From Oscillospiraceae bacterium (lineage in GTDB: Bacteria; Bacillota; Clostridia; Oscillospirales; Ruminococcaceae), in the NCBI GenBank assembly GCA_021201135.1, contig JAJQGT010000015.1, positions 93,557-131,659 on the forward strand: a stretch of DNA of 38,103 nucleotides. Reading direction: 5' to 3'. Below, piece by piece: positions 22,165 to 30,982 of this stretch (positions within the stretch are counted from its first letter, which is position 1; each line of letters starts with the position of its first letter). The notes under the pieces are model-generated. The model was not told where the DNA came from. It did no database searches and worked only from the letters and a program-made list of their open reading frames with translations. The translations under genes and the position numbers were made by a program.

Positions 22165-22856
22165 AAACAGCACTTGAACGGCTCTATAACGGCATCATAA
22201 AGGAAAACCCGACGCTTGTTTTAATGCTCGGCATGTGCCCGACCCTCGCCGTCACGACGAGCGCAATGAACGGGCTCGGCATGGGGCTTTCGACCTGCTT
22301 CGTCCTGATGCTCTCGAACCTGATAATTTCGCTTTTGCGGAAGTTCATTCCCGACAGCGTCAGAATGCCGGCGTACATAGTCGTAATCGCCTCGTTCGTC
22401 ACGATTGTCGAGCTCCTTATGCAGGCGTACGTCAGAAGCCTTTATGCTTCGCTCGGGCTCTATATCCCGCTCATCGTCGTAAACTGCATCATCATGGGCA
22501 GAGCGGAGAGCTACGCATCGAAGAATCCGCCCGTTGCTTCGTTCTTTGACGGGCTCGGAATGGGTCTCGGGTTCACTTTGGCACTCACCATTATCGGCGC
22601 TATAAGAGAGCTTCTGGGAGCCGGGACGCTCTTCGGCTTCAACATCATGCCCGATTCTTTTGAACCGATTTCAATCATGATAATGGCTCCCGGCGCGTTC
22701 TTTGTTCTGGCGGTCCTGACGGCTTTGCAGAACAAGCTCGGCGCACCCAGCGCCACCAACAAGAAGAGCTCAAGCTCCTGCGCCGGTAATTGCGCCGGCT
22801 GTGGCGCCGCTTGCGCCTTCCGCACTGAAATCACCGAAGGGGGTGACGGCAAATGA
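22161..22856 (+). CDS. rnfE: Rnf complex subunit E
   Basis: The 231-aa integral membrane subunit has six predicted helices and is homologous to RnfA; together they hold an intramembrane iron-sulfur centre and form part of the ion path. After the last helix a tail of ~30 residues holds five cysteines (SCAGNCAGCGAAC), a possible extra metal site. The tail is absent from short proteobacterial RnfE as I recall it. It overlaps rnfG and rnfA by 4 bp. Confidence 0.94.
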   Translation: MKTALERLYNGIIKENPTLVLMLGMCPTLAVTTSAMNGLGMGLSTCFVLMLSNLIISLLRKFIPDSVRMPAYIVVIASFVTIVELLMQAYVRSLYASLGLYIPLIVVNCIIMGRAESYASKNPPVASFFDGLGMGLGFTLALTIIGAIRELLGAGTLFGFNIMPDSFEPISIMIMAPGAFFVLAVLTALQNKLGAPSATNKKSSSSCAGNCAGCGAACAFRTEITEGGDGK

Positions 22857-23434
22857 GTGCTCTGACCACCTTAGTAGTGGGCATCATCTCGGCGGCGCTC
22901 GTCAATAACGTCGTCCTGAGCCGGTTCTTGGGGCTCTGCCCGTTCCTCGGCGTCTCCCGGAAAACCTCAACCGCTGTCGGCATGGGAACGGCTGTAATCG
23001 CCGTCATCACCGTCTCGTCCTGCCTGACCTACTTCATAAATATCTACATCTTGGGCGAAAAATATTCCTATCTTCGGACTATAGTTTTCATACTGATTAT
23101 TGCGGGACTCGTGCAGTCGGTCGAAATCATCCTAAAGAAGAAAATGCCGTCGCTTTATAAGTCGCTCGGCGTGTATCTGCCGCTGATTACGACAAACTGC
23201 TCCGTTCTCGGCGTCGCGATCGATTCCGCCAACAACGGCTACGGCTTCGCAGAAACCATGATTTACTCGGTCGGAACCGCCATCGGCTTCCTGATTGCAA
23301 TCGTCATCATGTCGGGAATCCGTGAGCGAATCGAGGACAACGACGTGCCGGAAGCGTTTCAGGGCATGCCGATTGTGCTCGTAACCGCCGGGCTCATGGC
23401 GATAGCGTTCGTCGGCTTCTCGGGAACAATGTGA
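22853..23434 (+). CDS. rnfA: Rnf complex subunit A
   Basis: The 193-aa membrane subunit has six helices. Conserved parts are NNVVLSRFLGLCPFLGVS near the N terminus and TTNCSVLGVA in the middle; the cysteines ligate the iron-sulfur centre shared with RnfE. It overlaps rnfE by 4 bp and is followed by rnfB after 9 bp. Confidence 0.95.
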   Translation: MSALTTLVVGIISAALVNNVVLSRFLGLCPFLGVSRKTSTAVGMGTAVIAVITVSSCLTYFINIYILGEKYSYLRTIVFILIIAGLVQSVEIILKKKMPSLYKSLGVYLPLITTNCSVLGVAIDSANNGYGFAETMIYSVGTAIGFLIAIVIMSGIRERIEDNDVPEAFQGMPIVLVTAGLMAIAFVGFSGTM

Positions 23435-23443
23435 GGTGAGCGC

Positions 23444-24229
23444 ATGATAACGGAAATCATTATTGCGGCGGCGATTATCGTCGTCATAAGCATCATCGTC
23501 GGCGTTGCCTTGGGCTTTCTCTCGCAGAAATTCAAGGTAGAGATTGACCCGAAGGAAGCGCAGATTCGCGAGTGTCTGGCGGGAAGTAACTGCGGAGCCT
23601 GCGGCTATGCGGGTTGCGATTCATATGCAAAAGCTGTTGCGGAAGGGAAAGCCGAACCGACCCTCTGCAACGCCTCCGACAAAGTGAAAATCGGCGAAAT
23701 CTTAGGGTTAAGCCTCTCCCAAGGGGAGCGTATGGTCGCCTATGTCAAGTGTGCCGGGACGAATTCTTCATCTACGATGCTCTATGACTACTTTGACGAG
23801 CCTGACTGCCGCATCTGCTACATGGCGCCGAAGCACGGTCCGAAGGGCTGTGGGTTCAGCTGCTGCGGGTTCGGAAGCTGTCAGGACGTCTGCCCCGAAG
23901 GCGGCATCAAAATCATCGACGGCGTCGCCGTGATAGATAGGGAATCCTGCCAGGGGTGCGGGAGCTGTGTTTCGGTCTGCCCGGCGCATCTTATAGAACT
24001 CATCCCCTACAGCGCCAAGTACATGGTCAAGTGCTCGTCCCACGCGAAGGGCAAGGACGTGAAGTCGGTCTGCCCGGTCGGGTGCATCGGTTGCGGACTC
24101 TGTGCAAGAGTTTGCGAATCCGGTGCCATCACCGTTGAGAACAACCTCGCGCATATAGATCACTCGAAGTGCATCGGTTGCGGCAAGTGCGCCGAGAAAT
24201 GCCCGGCGAAGATTATCGTGAAATTATGA
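23444..24229 (+). CDS. rnfB: Rnf complex subunit B
   Basis: RnfB is the ferredoxin-side subunit. The 261-aa protein has one N-terminal helix (residues ~4-26), a [4Fe-4S] domain (CLAGSNCGACGYAGCDSYA near 45-62) and then several ferredoxin-type clusters (CGFGSCQDVCP, CQGCGSCVSVCP, CIGCGLCARVCE, CIGCGKCAEKCP). This is the multi-cluster clostridial form. The TGA stop overlaps the apbE start (ATGA). Confidence 0.95.
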   Translation: MITEIIIAAAIIVVISIIVGVALGFLSQKFKVEIDPKEAQIRECLAGSNCGACGYAGCDSYAKAVAEGKAEPTLCNASDKVKIGEILGLSLSQGERMVAYVKCAGTNSSSTMLYDYFDEPDCRICYMAPKHGPKGCGFSCCGFGSCQDVCPEGGIKIIDGVAVIDRESCQGCGSCVSVCPAHLIELIPYSAKYMVKCSSHAKGKDVKSVCPVGCIGCGLCARVCESGAITVENNLAHIDHSKCIGCGKCAEKCPAKIIVKL

Positions 24230-25191
24230 GAAAAATACTTGCTATTTTAGTGGCATCAACAGTCCTGCTGTCGCTCTGCGGCTGTGGGACTAGTGTTACT
24301 AGTGTTAATAGATACGAATCGGTCTATACCGACCTGTTCGACACCGACTGCACTTTTACTGCCTATTGCTCTTCGGATGAGGAATTCGAGACGGTATCGA
24401 ATGCCGTCTATGCCGAGCTTTCCCACCTTGATGCGCTTTTCGACATCTACAACGGCGGGGAGGGGTCTCTGAAAGACCTGAACGACAACAAGATTCTTGA
24501 GAACGCCGACCACGACATCCTGGAGCTCCTCGACATCGGTGTGCTCTTCTATGACCTCTCCGGCGGGAAGCTAAACATCGCGATGGGATCAGTCCTCACG
24601 CTCTGGCACGACGCCCGGGAGACGGGAGTTTTACCAGACGACGAAGCCCTCAGCGAAGCCGCAAATCACTGCGATATTGCGAATCTTATCATCGACGGTG
24701 ACACAGTTACAATTACCGACCCCGATATGTCAATCGACGTCGGCTCTATTGCGAAGGGCTATGCCGCCGATTGCGCCGCAGAAGTGGCGGAAAGCTACGG
24801 GCTCACGAGCTTTGCACTGGATTTAGGCGGCAACGTCAAGACCGTCGGCGAAAAGCCCACCGGCAAGTGGGTCATCGGGATTCAGGACCCCGACGGCGGC
24901 ATCTTGAAGACCGTCGAAGTCGCTGACCAGTCCGTCGTCACCAGCGGCGACTATGAGAGATACACAATAATCGACGGCGAGACATACTCCCACATAATCG
25001 ACCCCGACACCCTCTATCCCGCAAGCTTATATCGCTCCGTGACCGTCATCTGCGAGAGCTCATCCCTCGGCGATGCGCTGTCGACCTCGCTCTTCTGCAT
25101 GGATATCGAAAGCGGGAAGGCGCTGGCGGAGGAACTGGGAGTTGAGGCGCTGTGGGTTTATGCTGACGGAAGTACGGAAAGTAATTCGTAA
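24226..25191 (+). CDS. apbE: FAD:protein FMN transferase ApbE (lipoprotein)
   Basis: ApbE transfers FMN from FAD to a threonine of target proteins, here most likely RnfG and RnfD. The 321-aa protein starts with a lipoprotein signal (hydrophobic stretch, then LCGC as lipobox), so it acts outside the membrane, where the RnfG domain lies. Family motifs are DVGSIAKGYAAD (about 177-188), ALDLGGNV (about 206) and SHIIDPDT (about 254). The start at 24226 overlaps the rnfB stop by 4 bp, placing it in the rnf operon. Confidence 0.94.
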   Translation: MRKILAILVASTVLLSLCGCGTSVTSVNRYESVYTDLFDTDCTFTAYCSSDEEFETVSNAVYAELSHLDALFDIYNGGEGSLKDLNDNKILENADHDILELLDIGVLFYDLSGGKLNIAMGSVLTLWHDARETGVLPDDEALSEAANHCDIANLIIDGDTVTITDPDMSIDVGSIAKGYAADCAAEVAESYGLTSFALDLGGNVKTVGEKPTGKWVIGIQDPDGGILKTVEVADQSVVTSGDYERYTIIDGETYSHIIDPDTLYPASLYRSVTVICESSSLGDALSTSLFCMDIESGKALAEELGVEALWVYADGSTESNS

Positions 25192-25193
25192 TT

Positions 25194-25421
25194 GTCGCCC
25201 TATGGGCGACGCGCCCCTGGTGGGGCGCACCCCTCCACCACCGGCTAACGCCGGCGGTCCCCCTCCCCTTGACAGGGGAGGCTATAGTAGCCTCAGGCAA
25301 GAAATTGTGAGAGGAGCGATTATGGCTCCCCTGTCAAGGGGAGCTGGCAGCTGCGAAGCAGCTGACTGAGGGGTGCTATTTTCGGCAACGCCGAAAATAG
25401 CCGACTTGCCAAAGGCAAGTC
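25194..25421. repeat. Palindromic repeat family 1, copy c, inside a hairpin array
   Basis: The core element (25228-25375) is turned relative to the other copies, with its B end first. Its centre holds GGAGCGATTAT (25313-25323), the ribosome-binding-site region of the DUF559 gene (same 11 bases at 37917-37927, minus strand). Perfect hairpins flank it: TCGCCC/GGGCGA and GCGCCCC/GGGGCGC before, GCTATTTTCGGC/GCCGAAAATAGC and CGACTTGCC/GGCAAGTCG after. There is no gene in this 250-bp gap. Confidence 0.9.
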
Positions 25422-25443
25422 GTTTTCCCAGAAAGGACACCCT

Positions 25444-25800
25444 ATGAAATCAAGGCTCAAATCCGACCTCCTCCTGTTCGTCGCCATAGTTCTGGCGGCG
25501 GTCGCGATTTTTGCGATTATAACCGCCATGAAGTCGGACGGCACAACCGTCATCATCACCCTTAACGGTTCGACGTATACGGAAGCCGATTTGTCGAAAA
25601 ATGTCGAAATCGACGTTGACGGGCTGTTGACCGTCGTTATAGACGGCGGCGAGGTGTATGTCAAAGATTTCACCTGCCCCGACGGGCTTTGCGAGAGGTC
25701 GGGGGCGATTTCGAAGTCGGGCGAGTCGATTGTGTGCCTGCCCTGCGGGGTGGTCGTGAAGATTACAGCCGACGAGCCGGAATACGATTTCATAAATTAG
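25444..25800 (+). CDS. NusG domain II-containing membrane protein
   Basis: The 118-aa protein has one N-terminal membrane helix (residues ~9-28) and an extracytoplasmic beta domain of the NusG_II family, with CPDGLCERSGAIS and IVCLPCGVVV near the end; the four cysteines are typical. It is usually encoded beside a Gx transporter and an ApbE/Rnf-type flavin system in Firmicutes, as here. Its reaction is unknown, and the paired cysteines could be redox-active or bind metal. AAAGGA lies upstream of the ATG. A repeat array separates it from apbE. Confidence 0.85.
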   Translation: MKSRLKSDLLLFVAIVLAAVAIFAIITAMKSDGTTVIITLNGSTYTEADLSKNVEIDVDGLLTVVIDGGEVYVKDFTCPDGLCERSGAISKSGESIVCLPCGVVVKITADEPEYDFIN

Positions 25801-25812
25801 GAGGGTCGAATT

Positions 25813-26307
25813 TTGTCGAAAACGAAAAAAATCGCCCTCTGCGGGGTGCTCAGCGGGCTTGCGTTTGCCCTCAGCTATATCGAAATGCTCCTGCCGTCCA
25901 TAGGCATCGTCGGGGCGAAGCTGGGGCTTGCGAATCTGGCTGTCATGGTCGCCCTCTATATCTTCTCGTGGCGGGAAGCCGCGGCGGTCTCGGGGGTGCG
26001 GATTCTCCTCTCGTGGCTGATGTTCGGGAGCTTCACGGGGATGCTCTATAGCCTGGCGGGCGGCGTTCTGTCGTTTCTCGTGATGGCACTGCTCAAGAAA
26101 ACCGACAAGTTCTCACCCGTAGGCGTGAGCATAGCCGGCGGCGTCGGGCACAACCTGGGGCAGATTCTGGCGGCGCTACTGATGCTCGGGACGGGGGTCA
26201 TGGGCTACCTCCCGATGCTGATAATCCTCGGAGCGATTTCGGGAGCGATAATCGGAATCGCGGCGGCAATCCTCATAAAAGCACTTAGGAAAGCGGTGAA
26301 AGCATGA
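25813..26307 (+). CDS. Gx transporter family protein
   Basis: The 164-aa protein has five to six membrane helices with GAKLGLANL and AGGVGHNLGQI motifs. This is the family once labelled heptaprenyl diphosphate synthase component I (Hpre_diP_synt_I), an S-component-like membrane protein. A role in flavin or quinone-precursor supply to the Rnf/ApbE system is suggested only by gene neighbourhood. The start is a TTG at 25813 after AGGAGGG. It overlaps tcdA by 4 bp. Confidence 0.82.
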   Translation: MSKTKKIALCGVLSGLAFALSYIEMLLPSIGIVGAKLGLANLAVMVALYIFSWREAAAVSGVRILLSWLMFGSFTGMLYSLAGGVLSFLVMALLKKTDKFSPVGVSIAGGVGHNLGQILAALLMLGTGVMGYLPMLIILGAISGAIIGIAAAILIKALRKAVKA

Positions 26308-27014
26308 ACAGCGAAATTTTTTCAAGGACGGAGAATTTAATCGGCACCGAGGCGCTCGGGAAGCTGAGCCGAAGCCACGTTGCCGTTTTCGGAATCGGCG
26401 GGGTCGGCGGCTATGTCTGCGAGATGCTTGCCCGCACCGGCGTCGGAACTCTGAGCTTATTTGACAGCGACGAGGTTTCAATTTCGAACCGCAACCGGCA
26501 GATAATCGCCCTCGAGAGCACCACGGGAAAGCCGAAGGTCGAAGTGATGCGCGACCGAATCATGGACATAAATCCCGGGGCAAAAGTGTATACGCACAGT
26601 ATTTTTTACGACGAATCAACTGCCGGTAATATAGATTTGTCGGAATTCGACTTCATCGCCGACTGCATCGACACGGTCAGCTCGAAAATTCTCCTGATAA
26701 CAAGCGCAAAAGCCGCAGGCATCCCGATTATAAGCGCAATGGGCGCCGGCAACAAGCTCGACCCGACCCGGTTTGAGGTTGCGGATATCTATAAGACATC
26801 GGTCTGCCCCTTGGCAAGAACCATGCGGCATGAATTAAAAAAGCGAGGCGTGGGGAGCCTCACGGTGGTGTATTCAAAAGAGGAGCCGATGAAACCAAGG
26901 GCACAGGTTGAGGAAAACGGCAGGCATATTCCCGCATCGGTGGCATTTGCGCCGGCAAGCTGTGGGATTGTGATGGCGGCGGAAATTGTAAGGCAAATAA
27001 TGATTGCAAAATAG
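26304..27014 (+). CDS. tcdA: tRNA threonylcarbamoyladenosine dehydratase
   Basis: TcdA (CsdL) cyclises the t6A37 base of tRNAs to ct6A with ATP. The 236-aa E1-like (ThiF/MoeB) protein has the ATP-binding GIGGVGGYV near residue 31, NRNRQI near 68 and SVCPLARTMRHELKKRG near 170, which fits the TcdA branch rather than ThiF or MoeB. No zinc CxxC pair is seen, as expected for TcdA. ATGA overlap with the Gx gene places it at the end of that operon. The -35 box of the next gene lies in its last codons. Confidence 0.92.
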   Translation: MNSEIFSRTENLIGTEALGKLSRSHVAVFGIGGVGGYVCEMLARTGVGTLSLFDSDEVSISNRNRQIIALESTTGKPKVEVMRDRIMDINPGAKVYTHSIFYDESTAGNIDLSEFDFIADCIDTVSSKILLITSAKAAGIPIISAMGAGNKLDPTRFEVADIYKTSVCPLARTMRHELKKRGVGSLTVVYSKEEPMKPRAQVEENGRHIPASVAFAPASCGIVMAAEIVRQIMIAK

Positions 27015-27032
27015 CCCGCAATGTGCTACAAT
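27004..27032 (+). promoter_or_regulatory. Promoter of the ACT/UPF0210 gene pair
   Basis: TTGCAA (27004-27009), 17 bp, TACAAT (27027-27032). The -35 box is inside the tcdA 3' end. Confidence 0.65.
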
Positions 27033-27067
27033 ACTAAAGACAAAAAACTCTCGAAAGGAAGCTAAAA

Positions 27068-27337
27068 ATGAAAGCTGTAATTTCTGTTATCGGCAAGGAC
27101 GAGGTCGGAATCTTGGCGAAGGTCTCGTCGATGTGCGCCGAATATAATGCAAACGTAACCGAGGTCACCCAGTCCGTCCTGCAGGACGTCTTCGCGATGG
27201 TCATGCTCGTGGACATCTCGAAGCTCAGCATCCCGCTCTCGGAGCTCTCCGACAAGATGAAGGAGCTTGGGAAATCTCTCGGCTTGTCGATTTATGTCAT
27301 GCACGAGGATATATTTAACTCCATGCACCATATCTGA
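27068..27337 (+). CDS. ACT domain-containing protein (UPF0237)
   Basis: The 89-aa protein is one ACT domain ([12 protein letters not shown] near residue 9, then two beta-alpha-beta units), a small-molecule-binding fold that often senses amino acids. UPF0237 proteins are nearly always encoded directly before a UPF0210/DUF711 protein, as here, so the two probably act together. Ligand unknown. The ATG follows AAAGGAAG. Confidence 0.9.
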   Translation: MKAVISVIGKDEVGILAKVSSMCAEYNANVTEVTQSVLQDVFAMVMLVDISKLSIPLSELSDKMKELGKSLGLSIYVMHEDIFNSMHHI

Positions 27338-27351
27338 AGGGGAGAAAACCA

Positions 27352-28707
27352 GTGATAAATCTCAGCGATATACTCGAAACAATACGGATGATTCAGGACG
27401 AGAATTTAGATATTCGTACCATCACGATGGGAATCTCGCTTCTGGATTGTATAGATACCGACATCAACAAGGCTTGCGACAAGGTCTATGACAAGATTAC
27501 CCGCAAGGCGGAGAATCTTGTGAAGGTCGGCAACGAAATCGAGAAAGAATACGGCGTTCCGATTATCAACAAGCGCATTTCCGTAACTCCGATTGCGATG
27601 GTCTCGGCGGCTTGCCACGAGAGCCCGATTCCGTTTGCCAAGGCTATGGACAGAGCGGCGGCGGCTGTGGGGGTCAACCTCATCGGCGGCTATTCTGCGC
27701 TTGTTCAGAAGGGATTTGCGGCGGGTGACAGGGAGCTCATCGAATCCATCCCCGAGGCGCTTGCCTCGACCGAAAGGGTCTGCTCGTCCGTGAATATTGG
27801 CTCGACAAAAGCCGGAATCAACCTTGACGCCTGCAAGCTTATGGGCGGAATCGTCCGCAGAACGGCGGAACTGACGGTCGATAACGACTGCTTCGGAGCG
27901 GCGAAGCTCGTCGTCTTCTGCAACTCGGTTGACGACAACCCGTTCATGGCGGGCGCCTATCACGGCGTCGGCGAGCCCGACTGCATCATCAACGTCGGCG
28001 TTTCTGGACCGGGCGTTGTCCGCTCGGCTCTTGCAAAGAATCCGGACGCAAATATAAACGAAGTGGCTAATATTATAAAAATCACTGCATATAAGATCAC
28101 CCGTGTCGGTCAGCTCGTCGGAGTCACGGCTTCCGAGCGGCTCGGCGTGCCCTTCGGCATTGTCGACCTGTCTCTGGCACCGACCCCGGTCGTCGGCGAC
28201 AGCGTGGCGCACATCCTTGAGGAAATCGGTCTCGAGCAGTGCGGCGCTCCCGGAACCACGGCAACCCTTGCTCTCCTCAACGACGCCGTCAAGAAGGGCG
28301 GAGTCATGGCATGCTCGTCGGTCGGCGGACTCTCGGGCGCTTTCATCCCCGTTTCCGAGGACGCCGGAATGATTGACGCCGCAAGAAGCGGAAGCCTGAC
28401 TATCGAGAAGCTTGAGGCGATGACCGCCGTATGCTCGGTAGGGCTTGACATGATAGCCGTCCCCGGCGACACCACCGCCGACGCAATCGCCGGCATCATA
28501 GCCGACGAAGCCGCAATCGGAATGGTCAACTCGAAGACCACCGCCGTCCGCATCATCCCCGCCATCGGTAAGAAGGAAGGCGAGGAGCTCGACTGGGGCG
28601 GACTCTTCGGTAACGCCCCCATCATGAAGGTCAACACAAAGTCGCCGTCAAGGTTTATAAATCGCGGCGGACAGATTCCGGCGCCGTTGCATAGTTTGAA
28701 GAATTAG
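27352..28707 (+). CDS. UPF0210 (DUF711, PFL family) protein
   Basis: The 451-aa cytoplasmic protein belongs to UPF0210/DUF711, which resembles the pyruvate formate-lyase fold in structure; the activity has not been settled. There is no glycyl-radical motif, so it should not be called a formate-lyase. It starts with GTG at 27352 after AAGGGGAG, 14 bp downstream of its ACT partner. Repeat family 2 copy c begins 3 bp after its stop, followed by a terminator. Confidence 0.88.
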   Translation: MINLSDILETIRMIQDENLDIRTITMGISLLDCIDTDINKACDKVYDKITRKAENLVKVGNEIEKEYGVPIINKRISVTPIAMVSAACHESPIPFAKAMDRAAAAVGVNLIGGYSALVQKGFAAGDRELIESIPEALASTERVCSSVNIGSTKAGINLDACKLMGGIVRRTAELTVDNDCFGAAKLVVFCNSVDDNPFMAGAYHGVGEPDCIINVGVSGPGVVRSALAKNPDANINEVANIIKITAYKITRVGQLVGVTASERLGVPFGIVDLSLAPTPVVGDSVAHILEEIGLEQCGAPGTTATLALLNDAVKKGGVMACSSVGGLSGAFIPVSEDAGMIDAARSGSLTIEKLEAMTAVCSVGLDMIAVPGDTTADAIAGIIADEAAIGMVNSKTTAVRIIPAIGKKEGEELDWGGLFGNAPIMKVNTKSPSRFINRGGQIPAPLHSLKN

Positions 28708-28709
28708 CT

Positions 28710-28784
28710 TGTAGGGGCGGATATTATCCGCCCGCCAGTATGGCACCATCGAGATTTTTCGGGCGGATGATATCCGCCCCTACA
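28710..28784. repeat. Palindromic repeat family 2, copy c
   Basis: 75 bp with the family arms (TGTAGGGGCGGAT ... ATCCGCCCCTACA) and a third, unrelated centre. It is inserted between the UPF0210 stop and the terminator. Confidence 0.92.
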
Positions 28785-28785
28785 T

Positions 28786-28815
28786 AAAGAAAGCCACCTT
28801 ACGGTGACTTTCTTT
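28786..28815. terminator. Bidirectional terminator
   Basis: AAAGAAAGCCACC/GGTGACTTTCTTT around loop TTAC, with one mismatch. It lies between the convergent UPF0210 gene and the gene at 28836-29378. Confidence 0.85.
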
Positions 28816-28822
28816 ATTTATT

Positions 28823-28838
28823 CTCAGTGAGGGGTTTA
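28823..28838. repeat. Fragment of repeat family 1 (copy d)
   Basis: CTCAGTGAGGGGTTTA is an end fragment of family 1 fused to the stop codon of the gene at 28836. Only the outer ~15 bp remain. Confidence 0.5.
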
Positions 28839-29378
28839 CTCTTCACTCCAAAAATCGCACCCGACCATATACCACTGTCCGCCGGTCTTGAGGACGAAGC
28901 ATTCGAATTCGATATCGCTTTCCGACAGGGAGCCGGAGAAGTTGGCGTTGACGTAGACGCTGTAGACGTTCGAGGTGCTTATCTTCTTGCCGTAGAGCTC
29001 CTCATAGCTCTCGGCGAAGTAGTCGATATATTCGCTGTCGGGGCGGGTGGCGTCGCCGAAGGTGAGGGTTATCGCGACGTCCTCGCCGAACTCGTCGAAA
29101 ACGTCGTAATAGAGCTCGTCCATGTACTGATAGTCGGAATACTCGAGGTCGGCTTTTTCCGCTTCGTAATCGGCGGCAATCTCCGCCGGCATGGTGTCGA
29201 CATAGGAATCGAAATCCCGCTCCGAAATCGCCGTGAAATACTGGCTGATAACGTCCCGGTACCCCGTCCCCGCTCCGAAGAGCGAATTCCTGAACACAAA
29301 CAGAAGCAGAAGCAGGATTACAACAACGATTGCAATCAGGGCATAGACTTCTTTTTTGATAGACTTTTTTTGCTCCAT
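28836..29378 (-). CDS. Membrane-anchored extracytoplasmic protein, unknown function
   Basis: I do not recognise a family with certainty. The 180-aa protein has a lysine-rich cytoplasmic start, one membrane helix (residues ~13-29) and an acidic, aromatic-rich outer domain of ~145 residues. The domain's pattern (VISQYFTAISERDFDSYVDTM, then a closing FVLKTGGQWYMVGCDFW) resembles NTF2-like/DUF4878-type lipoprotein domains. AAGGAGGT precedes the ATG at optimal spacing. The stop TAA begins the remnant TAAACCCCTC. Confidence 0.75.
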   Translation of the reverse strand: MEQKKSIKKEVYALIAIVVVILLLLLFVFRNSLFGAGTGYRDVISQYFTAISERDFDSYVDTMPAEIAADYEAEKADLEYSDYQYMDELYYDVFDEFGEDVAITLTFGDATRPDSEYIDYFAESYEELYGKKISTSNVYSVYVNANFSGSLSESDIEFECFVLKTGGQWYMVGCDFWSEE

Positions 29379-29392
29379 GAGTACCTCCTTGG

Positions 29393-29532
29393 AAACCCCT
29401 CAGTCGCCCTTCGGGCGCCAGCTCCCCTTTCAGGGGAGCCTTTTTGCGCCTCTTTAAAAACTTTTGATAGAACTCAAGTAGCCTCCCCTGAAAGGGGAGG
29501 GGGACCATGCGAAGCATGGTGGAGGGGTTTAC
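29393..29532. repeat. Palindromic repeat family 1, copy e (full)
   Basis: A full copy with the A end (hairpin GCCC/GGGC), a centre with GCCTCTTT (29448-29455), and the B end with hairpin ATGC/GCAT. The right end touches the glyS stop codon (TAG followed by TAAACCCC on the minus strand). Confidence 0.9.
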
Positions 29533-30914
29533 TAAAACGCAATCTTCTCCGAAATATAGCTCTCCAATTCACTAATCGGCATCCTGACCTGCTCCATAGA
29601 ATCACGGTCTCTGACGGTGACGCAGTTGTCGGTCTGGGAGTCGAAGTCGTAGGTGATGCACCACGGGGTGCCGATTTCGTCCTCACGACGATAGCGCTTG
29701 CCGATTGAGCCGGTGTCGTCGAAGTCAATCATCAGCTTCTTCGAAAGCTCGGCATAGACCCTGTCGTAAGCTTCATCCGAAAGCTTCTTCGAAAGCGGGA
29801 GAACTGCCGCCTTGTAGGGGGCGACGACGGGCGAGAGATGCAGAACGGTTCTCACGTCGTTCTTCTCGGCGTCGATGACCTCTTCGTCGTAAGCCTCGCA
29901 GAGGAGCGCAAGGAAGGTTCTGTCGAGACCATAGGTCGACTCGACGATGTAGGGGATGAACTTCTCGTTGGTCTCGGGGTCGAGATATTCAATCTTGGTG
30001 CCCGAGTATTCCTGATGGCGGGTCAAATCGTAATTAGTTCTGTTATGGGTGCCGTTGATTTCGCCCCAGCCGAACGGGAAGAGGAACTCGATGTCGCATG
30101 CCGCCTTGGCATAGTGCGCCAATTTCTCGTGGTCGTGATATCTCAGGTGGTCGGCGGGAATACCCAAATCCTCAAAGTACTGCTTGCCGAAAGCCTTGAA
30201 GTATTCATAGAGCTCGGCGTCGGTGCCCTCCTTGCAGAAGGTCTGGAACTCCATCTGCTCGAACTCAATCGTTCTGAAAATGAAGTTGCCGGGGGTGATT
30301 TCGTTACGGAAAGCCTTGCCGATCTGACCGATTGAGAAGGGGAGCTTGGCTCTCATGGTTCTCTGGACGTTCAGGAAGTTGACATACTCGCCCTGAGCGT
30401 TCTCGGGACGAAGATAGATAATGTTCTTCGCATCCTCGGTGACACCTCTGTAGGTCTGGAACATGAGGTTGAATTCACGGATGTCGGTGAAGTTGTGCTT
30501 GCCGCAATGGGGGCAGGGGATGTGGTGCTCCTTGATATAGTCGAACATCTCCGCCTTGGTCATGCCGTCGGCGTGGGCGTTCGGGTCGAAGTCGTCGATG
30601 AGGTTGTCGGCACGGAAGCGCATCTTGCACTCCTTGCAGTCAAGAAGCGGGTCGGAGAAGGATGCAACGTGTCCGCTTGCCTCCCACACTCTCGGGTGCA
30701 TGAGGATGTCGGCGTCCATTTCATAGCTGTTCTTTCTCTCCTGAATAAAGCGCTTGCGCCAGGTGTCCTTGATGTTGTTCTTCATTCGGGCACCGAGGGG
30801 ACCGTAGTCCCAGGTGTTGGCGAGACCGCCATAGATATCGCTTCCCGCAAATACAAACCCTCTGCCCTTGCAGAGAGCCACAATTTTATCCATAGACTTC
30901 TGAGTATTATCCAT
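29532..30914 (-). CDS. glyS: Glycyl-tRNA synthetase (single-chain type)
   Basis: This class II synthetase is the dimeric single-polypeptide GlyRS found in some bacteria, archaea and eukaryotes, not the alpha2-beta2 GlyQ/GlyS form. The 460-aa protein shows DYGPLG near residue 37, CKECKMRF and CPHCGKHNF as metal-type knuckles (about 92-145), the class II motif 2 region ([20 protein letters not shown] near 210), and a C-terminal anticodon-binding domain. The ATG follows GAAAGGGCG. The leader is only about 35 nt, so it has no T-box. Confidence 0.96.
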   Translation of the reverse strand: MDNTQKSMDKIVALCKGRGFVFAGSDIYGGLANTWDYGPLGARMKNNIKDTWRKRFIQERKNSYEMDADILMHPRVWEASGHVASFSDPLLDCKECKMRFRADNLIDDFDPNAHADGMTKAEMFDYIKEHHIPCPHCGKHNFTDIREFNLMFQTYRGVTEDAKNIIYLRPENAQGEYVNFLNVQRTMRAKLPFSIGQIGKAFRNEITPGNFIFRTIEFEQMEFQTFCKEGTDAELYEYFKAFGKQYFEDLGIPADHLRYHDHEKLAHYAKAACDIEFLFPFGWGEINGTHNRTNYDLTRHQEYSGTKIEYLDPETNEKFIPYIVESTYGLDRTFLALLCEAYDEEVIDAEKNDVRTVLHLSPVVAPYKAAVLPLSKKLSDEAYDRVYAELSKKLMIDFDDTGSIGKRYRREDEIGTPWCITYDFDSQTDNCVTVRDRDSMEQVRMPISELESYISEKIAF

Positions 30915-30953
30915 ATAAAACGCCCTTTCAATAGGTGATATTTATTCCAGACT

Positions 30954-30982
30954 ATTGTAGCGCATTTTAAGGTGGTTGTCAA
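30954..30982 (-). promoter_or_regulatory. glyS promoter, overlapping the spoIIP stop
   Basis: TTGACA (30977-30982), 17 bp, TACAAT (30954-30959) on the minus strand. The TGA in TTGACA is the stop codon of spoIIP. Confidence 0.85.

Noticed and set aside
25194-25421. CRISPR array or set of stacked terminators
   Set aside because: The hairpins differ in sequence, have no regular spacer length and mostly lack T runs; they belong to the palindromic repeat family.
27352-28707. Pyruvate formate-lyase
   Set aside because: The family name PFL reflects a structural resemblance only; no glycyl-radical motif or activase is present.
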